Part shown: positions 38,584 through 47,032 of the stretch, piece by piece
How positions within the stretch are numbered: the first letter of the stretch is position 1
Layout: each line of letters starts with the position of its first letter
Origin: an uncultured Clostridia bacterium
Lineage (GTDB): Bacteria; Bacillota; Clostridia; Christensenellales; UBA1242
Reading direction: 5' to 3'
Assembly (NCBI GenBank): GCA_934754375.1
Contig: CAKVHT010000002.1
Location: 85,952-149,951, forward strand
DNA: 64,000 bases
Made by a program: the position numbers and the translations under genes
The notes under the pieces: model-generated
Told to the model about the DNA's origin: nothing
The model's input: only the letters and a program-made list of their open reading frames with translations
Database searches by the model: none

Positions 38584-39120
38584 CTAAAAATCTTCATCTT
38601 CGTCAGCTGGTTTGCTGTCGTCGTCATCATCATCGTCATCGTCGTCATCATCGTCATCATCAATCATGTCAAGGTCAAGATCTTCATCTTCCTCGTCATC
38701 ATCGTCATCGTCTTTATCGGCATCATCACCAAACTCAAAATCTTCAACCAATCCTGAAGTATCTTCCATTTCGTCTTGATCATAAATATTATCGGTCAAT
38801 TCGTTTTCGTCTTCATTTTCGTCTTCTTCGTCATCGTCATCAGCGATGTATTTGTGCCAGTCAGAGATTTCTTTATTTTCAGCCTCTTCATCAACATTCA
38901 TACCAAGTTCCTGCTTGCAACTATCGCAAATTTCTTGGTCGTTTTGAACAAAATTGATTTTGCAAATTGGGCAAAGTTCCAAATCTCCAATATCATCTTC
39001 TGTTGATTTAATTAACTTCATTTCCTTTTTGCAGACATCACAATATTGATCTGATTTTTTGATGTAATTCAATTCGCATCTTGGACACAATATCCAAACT
39101 GGTTTAGTAGATTTTGCCAT
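38584..39120 (-). CDS. Zinc-ribbon protein with a poly-aspartate tail
   Basis: A 178-residue protein. Its first 75 residues contain two CxxC...CxxC zinc ribbons (LCPRCELNYIKKSDQYCDVC and LCPICKINFVQNDQEICDSC). From about residue 95 to the end the chain is almost entirely Asp and Glu, with an uninterrupted run of 15 Asp near the C terminus. The ATG at 39120 follows AAGGAG; an earlier in-frame start has no such site. The tail recalls the acidic end of the RNA polymerase delta subunit, but the folded domain is different. A nucleic-acid-mimic or polymerase-associated role is only a suggestion. The tail is coded by GAT/GAC repeats. Confidence 0.8.
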   Translation of the reverse strand: MAKSTKPVWILCPRCELNYIKKSDQYCDVCKKEMKLIKSTEDDIGDLELCPICKINFVQNDQEICDSCKQELGMNVDEEAENKEISDWHKYIADDDDEEDENEDENELTDNIYDQDEMEDTSGLVEDFEFGDDADKDDDDDDEEDEDLDLDMIDDDDDDDDDDDDDDDSKPADEDEDF

Positions 39121-39331
39121 AAAACTCCTTCCCTTGCTTGAATGCTTAAACAACAATATTCAATCATTTAAAACATATTAAGCATTCACTTAATTGCTTA
39201 ATATAGTATAGTTAGATTATTTTTATTTGTCCACTAAATTTTTATGCTTTTTTAAGAAAAATTTTTATTAAGAAATTAACCAATTTTTTGAATTGTGTGC
39301 ACAAAAAAATGCCTTTAAGATAAAACTGTGT

Positions 39332-40075
39332 TTAAGCCCCTTCAATCAACATTTTATCAGCCACCAAGGCAATAAACTCGCCATTGGTTGGCTTTTCGTT
39401 TGAAGAATATACTTTAATACCAAATAAATTATTAATGTTTTCAATTTTACCCCTGTTCCAAGCAACTTCAATGGCATGACGAATAGCACGTTCAACTTTT
39501 GAGGCACTTGTATCGTATTTAAGCGCAATGGTTGGATACAACTTTTTTGTAATAGAGTTGATAATCTCAGGATTTGCAATTGCAAGTTTGATTGCTTCAC
39601 GCAAGAATTGATAACCTTTGATATGTGCAGGGATTCCAACTGTGATGAATATATTTGTAATCTTTTCTTCAATATGATTGTTGGGTTTTGAAACAACGTT
39701 ATTGGTTCGTGAATTGTTAAGCAAAATATCATTTGTTCGTTCCATCAATGTCTGCGCATCAAATGGTTTGATGCAATAATAACTTGCACCCATGCTGATT
39801 GCTTTGTTGATAAATCCGTCAATAGACAATGAAGATTGAACAACAATTTTTGTGCCAATATTGCTAACAGATTCAAGCACTTTAAATCCATCGCAATTTT
39901 CAAGCACAATATCCATAATTGTAACATCAGGTTTTTTTGTTTTTATCAATTCAATAAGTTCAGTCCCGCTTGATGTGGTTGCGACAACGTCAAAGTTGCC
40001 TGAACTGAATTTGTCCTTTAAAGTGTTTAAAACATTTTTGTCTTCATCTGCTAGTACGATTGTAAATTTTTGCAT
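39332..40075 (-). CDS. spo0A: Sporulation master regulator Spo0A
   Basis: The 247-residue response regulator has a receiver domain with acidic pocket (ADED, residues 9-12), phosphorylation site Asp55 (VTIMDIVLENCDG) and Lys103 (YYCIKPF), a short linker and the Spo0A DNA-binding domain. The latter includes GIPAHIKGYQFLREAI, TSASKVERAIRHAIEVAWNRGK and NEKPTNGEFIALVADKM, all diagnostic. It is the phosphorelay end point that switches on sporulation. ATG 40075 follows AAAGGGGAAAA. It is divergent from sipL across a 564-bp control region that holds a perfect 0A box. This is the strongest single proof that the organism is a spore former. Confidence 0.98.
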   Translation of the reverse strand: MQKFTIVLADEDKNVLNTLKDKFSSGNFDVVATTSSGTELIELIKTKKPDVTIMDIVLENCDGFKVLESVSNIGTKIVVQSSLSIDGFINKAISMGASYYCIKPFDAQTLMERTNDILLNNSRTNNVVSKPNNHIEEKITNIFITVGIPAHIKGYQFLREAIKLAIANPEIINSITKKLYPTIALKYDTSASKVERAIRHAIEVAWNRGKIENINNLFGIKVYSSNEKPTNGEFIALVADKMLIEGA

Positions 40076-40639
40076 AAAAAAATTTTCCCCTTTCGATATT
40101 TAAATTTAAGGATAATACCTTATAAAACCATGCTCTTGCATAAATATGCTGACACGATTTTTAAGCAATAAATTGATTTAAAAAAGTAAAACAATTTATT
40201 GAAGTAAATAAAGTTAAAACTAAAAGTTGTAACTATTACTAGTTGTTAAATCTCAATACGGTTTGATTACAATCGCGCGTTAAGCAACCAATCCTTTTTA
40301 AGTAACATGACGATATGATAACAAAAAATTTGCTAAAATTTCGATAAAAATTCTGCACTTATTTGCTTATATTTGTGAGTTTTTAACAATATCACACCTA
40401 AAATGTCGAAATTGGCTTTGCAATAACAAAAATTTGGTTGCAAATTCAAGTATTATCATAGTTTTTGTTGCAATAAGTAAATTTATAAATCAACAACATG
40501 AATTAAAATCAATCATTATATCGGTTTATAAATTAGTTTGTATTATTATGTTTGACGGCAAAAAAACATAAACAAAATTTTAGCTTTTTATATCATATTT
40601 AGCCTTTTAAACTTATACATTATTAGGACAGGAGGTTGT
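40076..40639. promoter_or_regulatory. Divergent spo0A-sipL control region
   Basis: The 564-bp gap contains one perfect 0A box (TGTCGAA, 40404-40410), two one-mismatch versions in the other orientation (TTCGATA at 40340-40346 and 40092-40098), and the sigma-E-like sipL promoter. By family knowledge, Spo0A controls its own gene through such boxes. The rest is AT-rich with nothing else recognised. Confidence 0.55.
40594..40621 (+). promoter_or_regulatory. Sigma-E-like promoter for sipL
   Basis: CATATT (40594-40599) and TATACATT (40614-40621) are 14 bases apart. They match the sigma-E pattern ATATT and CATACAnT with one mismatch in the -10 element. The predicted leader is about 12 bases and includes the ribosome-binding site. 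Confidence 0.45.
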
Positions 40640-42145
40640 ATGGAAAACAACGAAGCAATCAAATTATCTTTTGCCAAAAACTTGGATAAATTTAATTTTA
40701 GCACACTTATCAGTGTCCCTATTGACACAAACGTAAACATAAAAACAATTTTAAACCTTGACTCGAACATTGTTGACAAAAAGGTTGAAACTGGCTCAGG
40801 TAAGGCCATCATTTCTGGCAAAATATCTTTGAATATTTTGTATGTTGACACAGATAACATGACAAACACATTGACTGAAACACAAACTTTTAGTCAAACA
40901 ATTAACGACCAAGCAATCACGACAGACAGTTTTGTTTCAGTTTCAAATGTAAAAATTGTAAACTCAGTTGTTTCATCAGTTGGCACATTAAAAGTCAATT
41001 GTGACGTTTGTGTTGACCCAATGTTGTATTTAAACTTAAATATGCCAGCAAACGCAAACTTTGAAAATATGGTGGTTAAAAAATCAGTGGTTGATGCTTG
41101 CACAATAACTGATGTGGTAAATTCAAGTTTTAATTACACTGTAAATCTAGAAACCAAAGACAGCATCAACAAATTGTTATGTTATAATTCTCATTTTGCC
41201 CCTACCGCGGTTACTGTTTGTGATGAATATGCTGTTGTTGAAGGCAAATTGCTTTGCACATTACTTTACGAAACAAACGTTGATGACACAACAACTGTAA
41301 AACAAGTGACCGACTGTATTGCTGTGAAAGCAGAACTGCCTATTGCAAATTTGACACATGACAACTTGCTTGATTTATGCTTTGAACCATCTGCTGGGCT
41401 TGACGACATTCAAACCGAAGTTGAGGACGGAACAACTGTTGCTACTATAATACACACAATCAAAGTTTCTGGCATTGTTTGCAAAACTGTGGCAATTGAC
41501 ATTGTTGACGACATCTACAGCACAGACAATGAAGTTGAGCCAACTTTTGCTATGCGTGAATACAACAAGATTAGCAATTGTGAACATTACATAGGTGAGA
41601 TCTCAGGCGATATGACAATCAACGAAAACGAACCAGCAATTGATGCAATTGTTGCCAATTTAAATATCGTGCCAGAAGTGACAAACAGTTATGTTAAAGA
41701 TGACACAATTTACATTGAAGGCATAATCAGTTCACAAATCATCTATTTAGACGAAAACCGTGAACTTAAATCAAAACAAACTGAACTTCCTTTTGTTGCC
41801 AACACAAAAATTGCATGCACAAAACTTGATTGCCGTCATGTTGATATTGCTGTAACTGACAGCCGTGCAAAAGCCAAACGTGGAACAATCATTGAACTTG
41901 AATATGATGTTTGGGTTAATATCTGTTGTTTTGAAAAGAATTCGTTTAATATGGTAAACAATTTAAGCATTGGCAAAGCATTGGATTTTAGCATGTATGA
42001 TTATCAAATCTTTATTGCAAAACCAGACGAAACAATTTGGGATTTAAGCAAGCGTATAAAAATCACCCCAGACCAATTGACCAGTTACAATAAAAATCTT
42101 CCACCTATTATGAAAGGTGGCGAAAAAGTGATTATTAAAAGATAG
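40640..42145 (+). CDS. sipL: SipL-like spore coat/cortex morphogenesis protein (SPOCS repeats plus LysM)
   Basis: The 501-residue protein consists of three SPOCS (DUF3794) units, about residues 30-160, 175-300 and 310-440. Each contains the pattern I-SGKISLNILYVD, VEGKLLCTLLYET or IEGIISSQIIYLD. A C-terminal LysM domain follows (IFIAKPDETIWDLSKRIKITPD, GGEKVIIKR). This is the architecture of Clostridioides SipL, which binds SpoIVA through its LysM end and builds the coat around the forespore. ATG 40640 follows GGACAGGAGGTTGT. It is divergent from spo0A and likely expressed in the mother cell from a sigma-E-like promoter. Confidence 0.9.
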   Translation: MENNEAIKLSFAKNLDKFNFSTLISVPIDTNVNIKTILNLDSNIVDKKVETGSGKAIISGKISLNILYVDTDNMTNTLTETQTFSQTINDQAITTDSFVSVSNVKIVNSVVSSVGTLKVNCDVCVDPMLYLNLNMPANANFENMVVKKSVVDACTITDVVNSSFNYTVNLETKDSINKLLCYNSHFAPTAVTVCDEYAVVEGKLLCTLLYETNVDDTTTVKQVTDCIAVKAELPIANLTHDNLLDLCFEPSAGLDDIQTEVEDGTTVATIIHTIKVSGIVCKTVAIDIVDDIYSTDNEVEPTFAMREYNKISNCEHYIGEISGDMTINENEPAIDAIVANLNIVPEVTNSYVKDDTIYIEGIISSQIIYLDENRELKSKQTELPFVANTKIACTKLDCRHVDIAVTDSRAKAKRGTIIELEYDVWVNICCFEKNSFNMVNNLSIGKALDFSMYDYQIFIAKPDETIWDLSKRIKITPDQLTSYNKNLPPIMKGGEKVIIKR

Positions 42146-42165
42146 ACAATATATTACTGTGTCAC

Positions 42166-42196
42166 AAAAAATCTCACAATCTGTGAGATTTTTTTA
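42166..42196. terminator. Terminator between sipL and lysS
   Basis: ATCTCACA (42171-42178) pairs with TGTGAGAT (42182-42189), with an A run before and a T run after, so it can serve both convergent genes. Confidence 0.85.
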
Positions 42197-42201
42197 TCAA
42201 A

Positions 42202-43740
42202 TTATTCATTTGTGTCAGTTGAAGAGTTGTCAACAGGTTTTGTCATAGGGAACAAGATAGAATCACGAATATTTGGCAAATCGTAAATCATCATGATAAA
42301 GCGGTCAATACCAAAGCCTAAACCTGACATTGGTGGCATACCATGTTCCATTGCAAGCAAGAAATCTTCATCTAAGTCCATTGTTTCATCATCGCCCTTA
42401 GACTTGTCTTTAAGTTGATCAACAAGTGCTTGTCGTTGTTCAATAGGGTTTACAAGTTCACTGTAAGCATTCAATATTTCTGCTCCGTTTACAACAACTT
42501 GGAAAGCGTCTGTAATGCGATTATCATTATCATTGCGCCTTGCCAATGTTTTTAAAAATGCTGGATAATTATAAAGGATTGTTGGACCAACAATATTTGC
42601 TCTGATAAGTTTTTTATAAGCAAAGTCTATAATGGCTCTGCAAGATTTATAGCCATCCAATTCATTGGCTGAAAGTATTTTGCTTTCAATTATCTTTGCA
42701 CGCAAAACTTCTGGGTCGTCAATGTCAAGGAAGTCAAAACCCAACAACTCACGCATCTTTTCAACATAATTGATACGTTCCCAATTATCTGTGCCAAAAT
42801 CAAGTTCATTGCCGGCAACTGTTATTTTTGTTGTGCCAATAACGTTCAACATTAATTCCTTAATAAATTGTTGGAAAAACTTAATATTGTCTTCAAAATC
42901 CCAATAAGAAGCATACCATTCAACTTGAGTAAATTCTTGCAAGTGTGTTGGATCCATGCCTTCGTTGCGGAAATCTTTGCCCAATTCAAACACCTTGTCA
43001 AAACCAGCAGCATTAACCATTTTCAACCATGTTTCAGTTGCAATACGCAAATTGCAGTCAAGGTCAAGTGCGTTATGATGTGTGAAGAAAGGTTTTGCAC
43101 TTGCACCACTTACGTTGACTTGCAAAACTGGTGTTTCAACTTCAAAGAAGCCATTTTTTTCAAGATAATTTCTGATAAATGAAACAGCTTTGCTACGTGT
43201 GATAAACACTTGTCTTGATTGTTCGTTTGAAATGATATCCAAATATCTTTGACGATAGCGAGATTCCGTATCAACCAACCCATGAAATTTTTCAGGAAGT
43301 CCACGCAAAGCTTTTGAAAGCAATGCAAAACTTTCAACTTGCACAGTCAATTCCCCTGTTTGAGTGCGAATCAGTTCCCCATTAACACCAATAAAGTCGC
43401 CAATATCACAAAAATCTTTAAATTTGGCAAGAGTCTCTGCTCCAACAATGTTAAAGTTTAAGCTGATTTGCACACTTGTGCGCAATGGTTTTGTTGCATC
43501 AATATCATGATTGTCGCCGATTGCATATAACCTAGCAAAAATAAGCTTGCCAAATGTTCGTTTAAAAATCATACGCCCAGCAATGCTAACTTTTGTGCCC
43601 AATTCATATTTTTCCAAATCATGAATTTCATGTGTCTTTTTAAATTTTGCCTTATAAGCCTTTTCTCCAAGGCTTTCAAGTTTGTTCACTTTTTCAACTT
43701 TGATATCAAATTCACTCATTTGGTTTTGATTATTATCCAT
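42202..43740 (-). CDS. lysS: Lysyl-tRNA synthetase, class II
   Basis: A 512-residue class II enzyme charging tRNA-Lys. The N-terminal OB-fold anticodon-binding domain (about 50-165, VSIAGRMIFKRTFGKLIFARLY) is followed by the catalytic core with RYRQRYLDIISN (motif 1 region), FRNEGMDPTHLQEFTQVEWY (motif 2) and GLGFGIDRFIMMIYD (motif 3). The ATG at 43740 is preferred over a GTG four codons upstream, as GGGAGA then lies at normal distance. It is a single gene; the terminator of khpB lies upstream at about 43846-43880. Confidence 0.96.
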   Translation of the reverse strand: MDNNQNQMSEFDIKVEKVNKLESLGEKAYKAKFKKTHEIHDLEKYELGTKVSIAGRMIFKRTFGKLIFARLYAIGDNHDIDATKPLRTSVQISLNFNIVGAETLAKFKDFCDIGDFIGVNGELIRTQTGELTVQVESFALLSKALRGLPEKFHGLVDTESRYRQRYLDIISNEQSRQVFITRSKAVSFIRNYLEKNGFFEVETPVLQVNVSGASAKPFFTHHNALDLDCNLRIATETWLKMVNAAGFDKVFELGKDFRNEGMDPTHLQEFTQVEWYASYWDFEDNIKFFQQFIKELMLNVIGTTKITVAGNELDFGTDNWERINYVEKMRELLGFDFLDIDDPEVLRAKIIESKILSANELDGYKSCRAIIDFAYKKLIRANIVGPTILYNYPAFLKTLARRNDNDNRITDAFQVVVNGAEILNAYSELVNPIEQRQALVDQLKDKSKGDDETMDLDEDFLLAMEHGMPPMSGLGFGIDRFIMMIYDLPNIRDSILFPMTKPVDNSSTDTNE

Positions 43741-43844
43741 ATTCTCTCCCACTGCCGAAATAATTTGCGTATAAAAAACAACGGCAAAAATCTTTTAATG
43801 TTTAAAGTATATCAGCATCAACCTTAAAAGTCAAACAAAACAAA

Positions 43845-43880
43845 AAAGAAAGCTGTGTATAAACTGCTTTCTTTGTTTTT
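43845..43880 (-). terminator. Terminator of the rpmH-khpB operon
   Basis: AAAGAAAGC and GCTTTCTTT (43866-43874) form a stem with a T run on the minus strand, downstream of khpB. The 43881-44012 gap has no other feature. Confidence 0.65.
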
Positions 43881-44012
43881 TGATTAGATATTTTCAAGAC
43901 TGTTTAGCAAGTTGAAAATAAATTTATATAGTCGTTTATTTTTTTAATTGTTTAATAAGATTTAGTTGTTTTTTGGCTAAATTATAAAACGATTAAAAAT
44001 AACACTAGATAA

Positions 44013-44747
44013 TTATTTCTTGAAAATAGGTTTGATTACAACATGACGTTTTTCGCCTTCGCCAGTTGATTCTGTTGTTACGTCATCACGACCTTGAAGT
44101 GTTGTGTGAACAATTCTTCTGTCATAAGCATTCATTGGATCCATGTGAATGTTGCGTTCAATTTTTATTGCTTGTTCTGCAATTTTGTTTGCCAAATCGA
44201 TGATTGCTTGATTGCGATTTTGCTTGTACCCGTCAACATCAAGATACATTCTTATTGCACCTTCGCCTTTGGTTTTGATGCCTGAAAGCAATATTTGGAT
44301 TGCCTGCATGTTTTCGCCATGATATCCAATCAATTTGCCAACGTTTTCGCCTTTTATGCTGAAGTTAAGTTCATTTTCTCCAGCCGTGCATTCAACAGTT
44401 GCATCTTTATCAATCAAGCGGGCAAGTCCAGTTAAAAATTCAATACCACGAGCTTGCAAGCGAGATGAATCTACAACCCTCTTTTTCTTTTCTGTTGGTT
44501 GTTCAATAGGTTGAGAAATTGTTTCTTCAACTTTTTCACCTTCTGCTTCAACAGATATTTTTTCTTTTTCTTCAATTTTTGGTTGTTCAGTTGGTTTTTC
44601 TCCCCAAGACAAAACAACTTTTGCTTTTTTAAATAAACCACCTTCGTCAAGCACTTTAACATCAACGTCTTCACGTTTCATGCCACACTCAAGCAGTCCG
44701 TTTTGAATTGCAATTTCCACACTTTTGCCAGTTGCTTCAATTTGCAT
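44013..44747 (-). CDS. khpB: RNA-binding protein KhpB (Jag)
   Basis: A 244-residue protein with the three Jag parts: an N-terminal Jag_N domain (1-52, TGKSVEIAIQNGLLECGMKREDV), an acidic Lys/Glu-rich linker, a KH domain with the GxxG loop IGYHGENMQAI (about 140-150), and a C-terminal R3H domain (MNAYDRRIVHTTL). In Bacillota it forms an RNA-binding pair with KhpA and influences cell division and envelope synthesis. It lies just behind yidC, the usual rpmH-rnpA-yidD-yidC-jag order. ATG 44747 follows AAGGAGGAAAT. Confidence 0.95.
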   Translation of the reverse strand: MQIEATGKSVEIAIQNGLLECGMKREDVDVKVLDEGGLFKKAKVVLSWGEKPTEQPKIEEKEKISVEAEGEKVEETISQPIEQPTEKKKRVVDSSRLQARGIEFLTGLARLIDKDATVECTAGENELNFSIKGENVGKLIGYHGENMQAIQILLSGIKTKGEGAIRMYLDVDGYKQNRNQAIIDLANKIAEQAIKIERNIHMDPMNAYDRRIVHTTLQGRDDVTTESTGEGEKRHVVIKPIFKK

Positions 44748-44781
44748 ATTTCCTCCTTAAACTTGTTAAAGTTTTTGTGAA

Positions 44782-45825
44782 TTATTTTTTATAATTTCTG
44801 CTGTATTCAACAACTTCGATGTTCTTTTTAGGCAACAAAATGTCGTTACCCTTTTTTGCTTTGTTTCTGAAAATTAAAGTCAAAATAGTTGTAATAATTG
44901 AAGAGATAATTGAGTTTGTGATGATATACAACGTAAACACCGTGTTTGAAGTAAGCACAAATGCAATCATTGAAAGTGGAATGATTGCCATCATAACTTT
45001 GTTCATAGTGTTAAGTTTTTGACCTTTTGGTGCAAGGATTTTTGCACTTAAAAATTGTGTTAAGAAAGAAACTGCAACAGCCAAAATAATCAAAATATAA
45101 TAGCCATTTACATCTTTCTTGCCGTCAAGCAAACTGCTTGTGATAAAATCATAGCGCAATTTTGCTTGTTCTTTTTCAGTTTCATCAAAGCCTTGATGCT
45201 TTGCATAAGTTTCAAAATCAACAAATTGACTTGTGTTTGTATCTGATTTCCAAACGTTTTTAACCCATAACCAACTGTTTTTCTTTTGATAAGACTCATA
45301 TTTTTTTTCGATTTGAGCTTTTATATAAACATTTTGGTCGTTATCAAAAAGAGATTTGTCAAGTTCTGTGTTGTGTTCCCAATCGTCCACTGCCTGAACA
45401 TAGGCAGCATCAAGTTGTTTGTATGTTGTGTTGATTTTTTCGTTACCATAATTACGCAAACTGCCATACAATGTGAAGAACACGACAAGTGTCAAAATCA
45501 AAGGGATAAGCATGCTTAAGCACATGCCACCAATGTTGACTTTGTTTTTCTTGTAAAGATTTGCTGTTTCCTGATTGATTTTTTCTTTATTGCCTTGATA
45601 CTTTTGATTGATTGCTTCAATTTCAGGTTGCATAACAGACATTGCTCGTTGTTGTTTGCTTGATGCCACACGTTGAATGATGTCAAGTGGAGACAAAACC
45701 AACTTTAAGCATATTGTAAACACAACAATTGCCCAGCCATAATTGATAATGCCATTTGCAAAAAAGTCAATAATGGTTGTCCACATGTCTGCTTTTAATA
45801 ACATTGTGTTTGTTAACATTTCCAT
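44782..45825 (-). CDS. yidC: Membrane protein insertase YidC/Oxa1 (SpoIIIJ type)
   Basis: A 347-residue membrane insertase. The core pattern of five helices is visible: an N-terminal helix, YGWAIVVFTICLKLVLSPLDI with the conserved hydrophilic groove region after it (QQRAMSVMQPEIEAINQKYQGN), MLIPLILTLVVFFTLYGSLRNYG, and C-terminal helices. A long charged extracytoplasmic insert (about residues 125-215) is larger than in B. subtilis SpoIIIJ. No lipobox Cys is seen near the N terminus. It overlaps yidD by 13 bp, so translation is probably coupled, and it is followed by khpB 34 bp later. Confidence 0.95.
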   Translation of the reverse strand: MEMLTNTMLLKADMWTTIIDFFANGIINYGWAIVVFTICLKLVLSPLDIIQRVASSKQQRAMSVMQPEIEAINQKYQGNKEKINQETANLYKKNKVNIGGMCLSMLIPLILTLVVFFTLYGSLRNYGNEKINTTYKQLDAAYVQAVDDWEHNTELDKSLFDNDQNVYIKAQIEKKYESYQKKNSWLWVKNVWKSDTNTSQFVDFETYAKHQGFDETEKEQAKLRYDFITSSLLDGKKDVNGYYILIILAVAVSFLTQFLSAKILAPKGQKLNTMNKVMMAIIPLSMIAFVLTSNTVFTLYIITNSIISSIITTILTLIFRNKAKKGNDILLPKKNIEVVEYSRNYKK

Positions 45826-46100
45826 TTATAATTTCCCATTAAATTTAGTTTTGGCAAGTCCAATCCTGCCTTGTGTTGAGGTTTACATTTTAACAATCTT
45901 TTTAATGTTAAAACCCCGCCCCAAATTGCACCAAATTGCAAAATTGAATCCCAGCCGTATTTGCTACATGTTGGAATAAAACTGCAACTGCGCCATAATG
46001 CATGCCTTATCACTAAACGATAAAGCCCAATAAGCAACAAACAAATAGCAGTTAAAGGAAAACATAGTATGTAATAACACCAAAACAAAAAATTAACCAT
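45813..46100 (-). CDS. yidD: Membrane protein insertion efficiency factor YidD
   Basis: A 95-residue protein with the family motif YRLVIRHALWRSCSFIPTCSKYGWDSI and GGVLTLKRLLKCKPQHKAG. It has one N-terminal hydrophobic segment and three conserved Cys (CSF..CSKY, LLKC). It helps YidC-dependent insertion. It overlaps rnpA by 8 bp and yidC by 13 bp. The N-terminal hydrophobic part (MVNFLFWCYYILCFPLTAICLLLIG) is somewhat longer than in E. coli YidD. ATG 46100 has no strong ribosome-binding site, consistent with coupling to rnpA. Confidence 0.95.
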   Translation of the reverse strand: MVNFLFWCYYILCFPLTAICLLLIGLYRLVIRHALWRSCSFIPTCSKYGWDSILQFGAIWGGVLTLKRLLKCKPQHKAGLDLPKLNLMGNYKWKC

Positions 46101-46464
46101 TTTGCTCTTCTTCTGTTGAAAGGTTTTCGCTCTTCAACAAATTGTATTTTTTAAGCAAATGCAAAAGTTCAGTTTGAATCTCTGCACTGGTTTTTGTTGT
46201 TGCTGGTTCTTTTGCAGTTATAACATAGTTTTTGTTTTCAAATTTATCAATATTTTGTCTGCATGCTTCACTTATGATGCGCTTAACACGGCTACGCACC
46301 ACACTGTTGCCAACCTGTTTGCTAACAGATATACCAATCTGTGGGGTTTTGCGCCAAGTTTTTGTGTAATGGACATAAAAACTTTGACAGTGCGCAACTT
46401 CTCCCTTTTTGTAAACATAGTTGAATTCTTTTCGCTTTTTCAGCCTGTTTTCTTTTTTAAGCAT
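46093..46464 (-). CDS. rnpA: Ribonuclease P protein component
   Basis: A 123-residue basic protein with the RnpA signature VGNSVVRSRVKRIISEACRQ (RNR-like motif RVKR) and the N-terminal RLKKRKEFNYVYKKG. It binds the RNase P RNA and increases precursor-tRNA affinity. The ATG at 46464 follows AAAAGGAAGCGT and is preferred over an upstream TTG. It starts 30 bp after rpmH in the same operon. The C-terminal tail is acidic (LSTEEEQNG), which is unusual but harmless-looking. Confidence 0.95.
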   Translation of the reverse strand: MLKKENRLKKRKEFNYVYKKGEVAHCQSFYVHYTKTWRKTPQIGISVSKQVGNSVVRSRVKRIISEACRQNIDKFENKNYVITAKEPATTKTSAEIQTELLHLLKKYNLLKSENLSTEEEQNG

Positions 46465-46494
46465 ACGCTTCCTTTTCAACAAACAACATTAATG

Positions 46495-46629
46495 TTATTT
46501 TGTCAATTCTTTTTTGCCTTTGTTTCTACGTCTTTTTAAAACCTTACGGCCAGACAAAGATTTCATTCTTGCACGGAAGCCATGAACTTTACTGCGTTGT
46601 TTTTTCTTTGGTTGGAATGTTTGTTTCAT
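46495..46629 (-). CDS. rpmH: Ribosomal protein L34
   Basis: A 44-residue very basic protein, too short for usual ORF cut-offs. It begins MKQTFQPKKKQRSKVHGFR, contains ARMKSLSGRKVLKRRRNKG and ends with KKELTK. Classical bacterial L34 of the normal length. ATG 46629 follows TAGGAGATTATT. It heads the rpmH-rnpA-yidD-yidC-khpB operon and is preceded by a structured leader of about 170 nt from a consensus promoter. Confidence 0.97.
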   Translation of the reverse strand: MKQTFQPKKKQRSKVHGFRARMKSLSGRKVLKRRRNKGKKELTK

Positions 46630-46693
46630 AATAATCTCCTAATTTTTTTTTTAAAATTTTACGCATGGTTTTTGTTTATCGACAGCAAAAATC

Positions 46694-46802
46694 AAGCGGT
46701 TTCAATAGGTTGAAGTCCAGGCCAGTGCCTTTCAGAAAAATTTAAACCTTTATTTGCATCAGGTTTAATTTAGAATAACTCTAAACGGAAAATCCTATTG
46801 AA
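46694..46802 (-). ncRNA. Candidate structured leader RNA of rpmH
   Basis: On the minus strand, a closing stem (TTCAATAGG, complement of 46794-46802, with CCTATTGAA, complement of 46701-46709) encloses two clear hairpins: TTTAGA/TCTAAA and TTAAACCT/AGGTTTAA (eight pairs). A small AGGC/GCCT hairpin also fits. The predicted transcription start (about 46799) falls at the 5' strand of the closing stem, so the RNA would begin with this fold. I do not recognise it as a known riboswitch or leader. It may regulate L34 or the operon. Confidence 0.45.
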
Positions 46803-46805
46803 CCA

Positions 46806-46834
46806 AATATAGCAAAAAAAACAACCGATGTCAA
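46806..46834 (-). promoter_or_regulatory. Consensus promoter of the rpmH operon
   Basis: TTGACA (complement of 46829-46834) and TATATT (complement of 46806-46811) have a 17-base spacer. The -35 element lies inside an upstream terminator-like hairpin. Confidence 0.7.
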
Positions 46835-46857
46835 GAAATATATTCTTTCAATCGGTT
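46815..46857 (-). terminator. Upstream terminator overlapping the rpmH promoter
   Basis: ACCGAT and ATCGGT with inner AAGAA/TTCTT pairs form a hairpin, followed on the minus strand by an eight-T run. It would shield the rpmH operon from upstream transcripts. Confidence 0.6.
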
Positions 46858-46930
46858 TGTAATTTTAACTATTTTTTGTCGATTCTGCCAATATGACTAC
46901 CTTCGTTGTCATAAACATTTACATTCTATC

Positions 46931-46973
46931 AAAAAAAGTGTTAAGTCAATTGTATCGTTTTAACACTTTTTTG
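46931..46973 (-). terminator. Terminator of the HD hydrolase operon
   Basis: AAAAAGTGTTAA pairs with TTAACACTTTTT (a 12-base stem), with A and T runs either side; it lies just downstream of the minus-strand gene at 47033. Between it and rpmH the 403-bp gap is filled by the second terminator, promoter and leader. Confidence 0.8.
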
Positions 46974-47032
46974 CTATAATTTAGTTTGTTTGTTAAGTTA
47001 TTCACAATGCATTGTAGAACAAATTGTTAACA

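Noticed and set aside
46694..46802. rpmH leader as a hammerhead ribozyme, because it contains CTGATG
   Set aside because: The remaining conserved core (GAAA after stem II and a GUC-type cleavage site) and the stem arrangement are missing.
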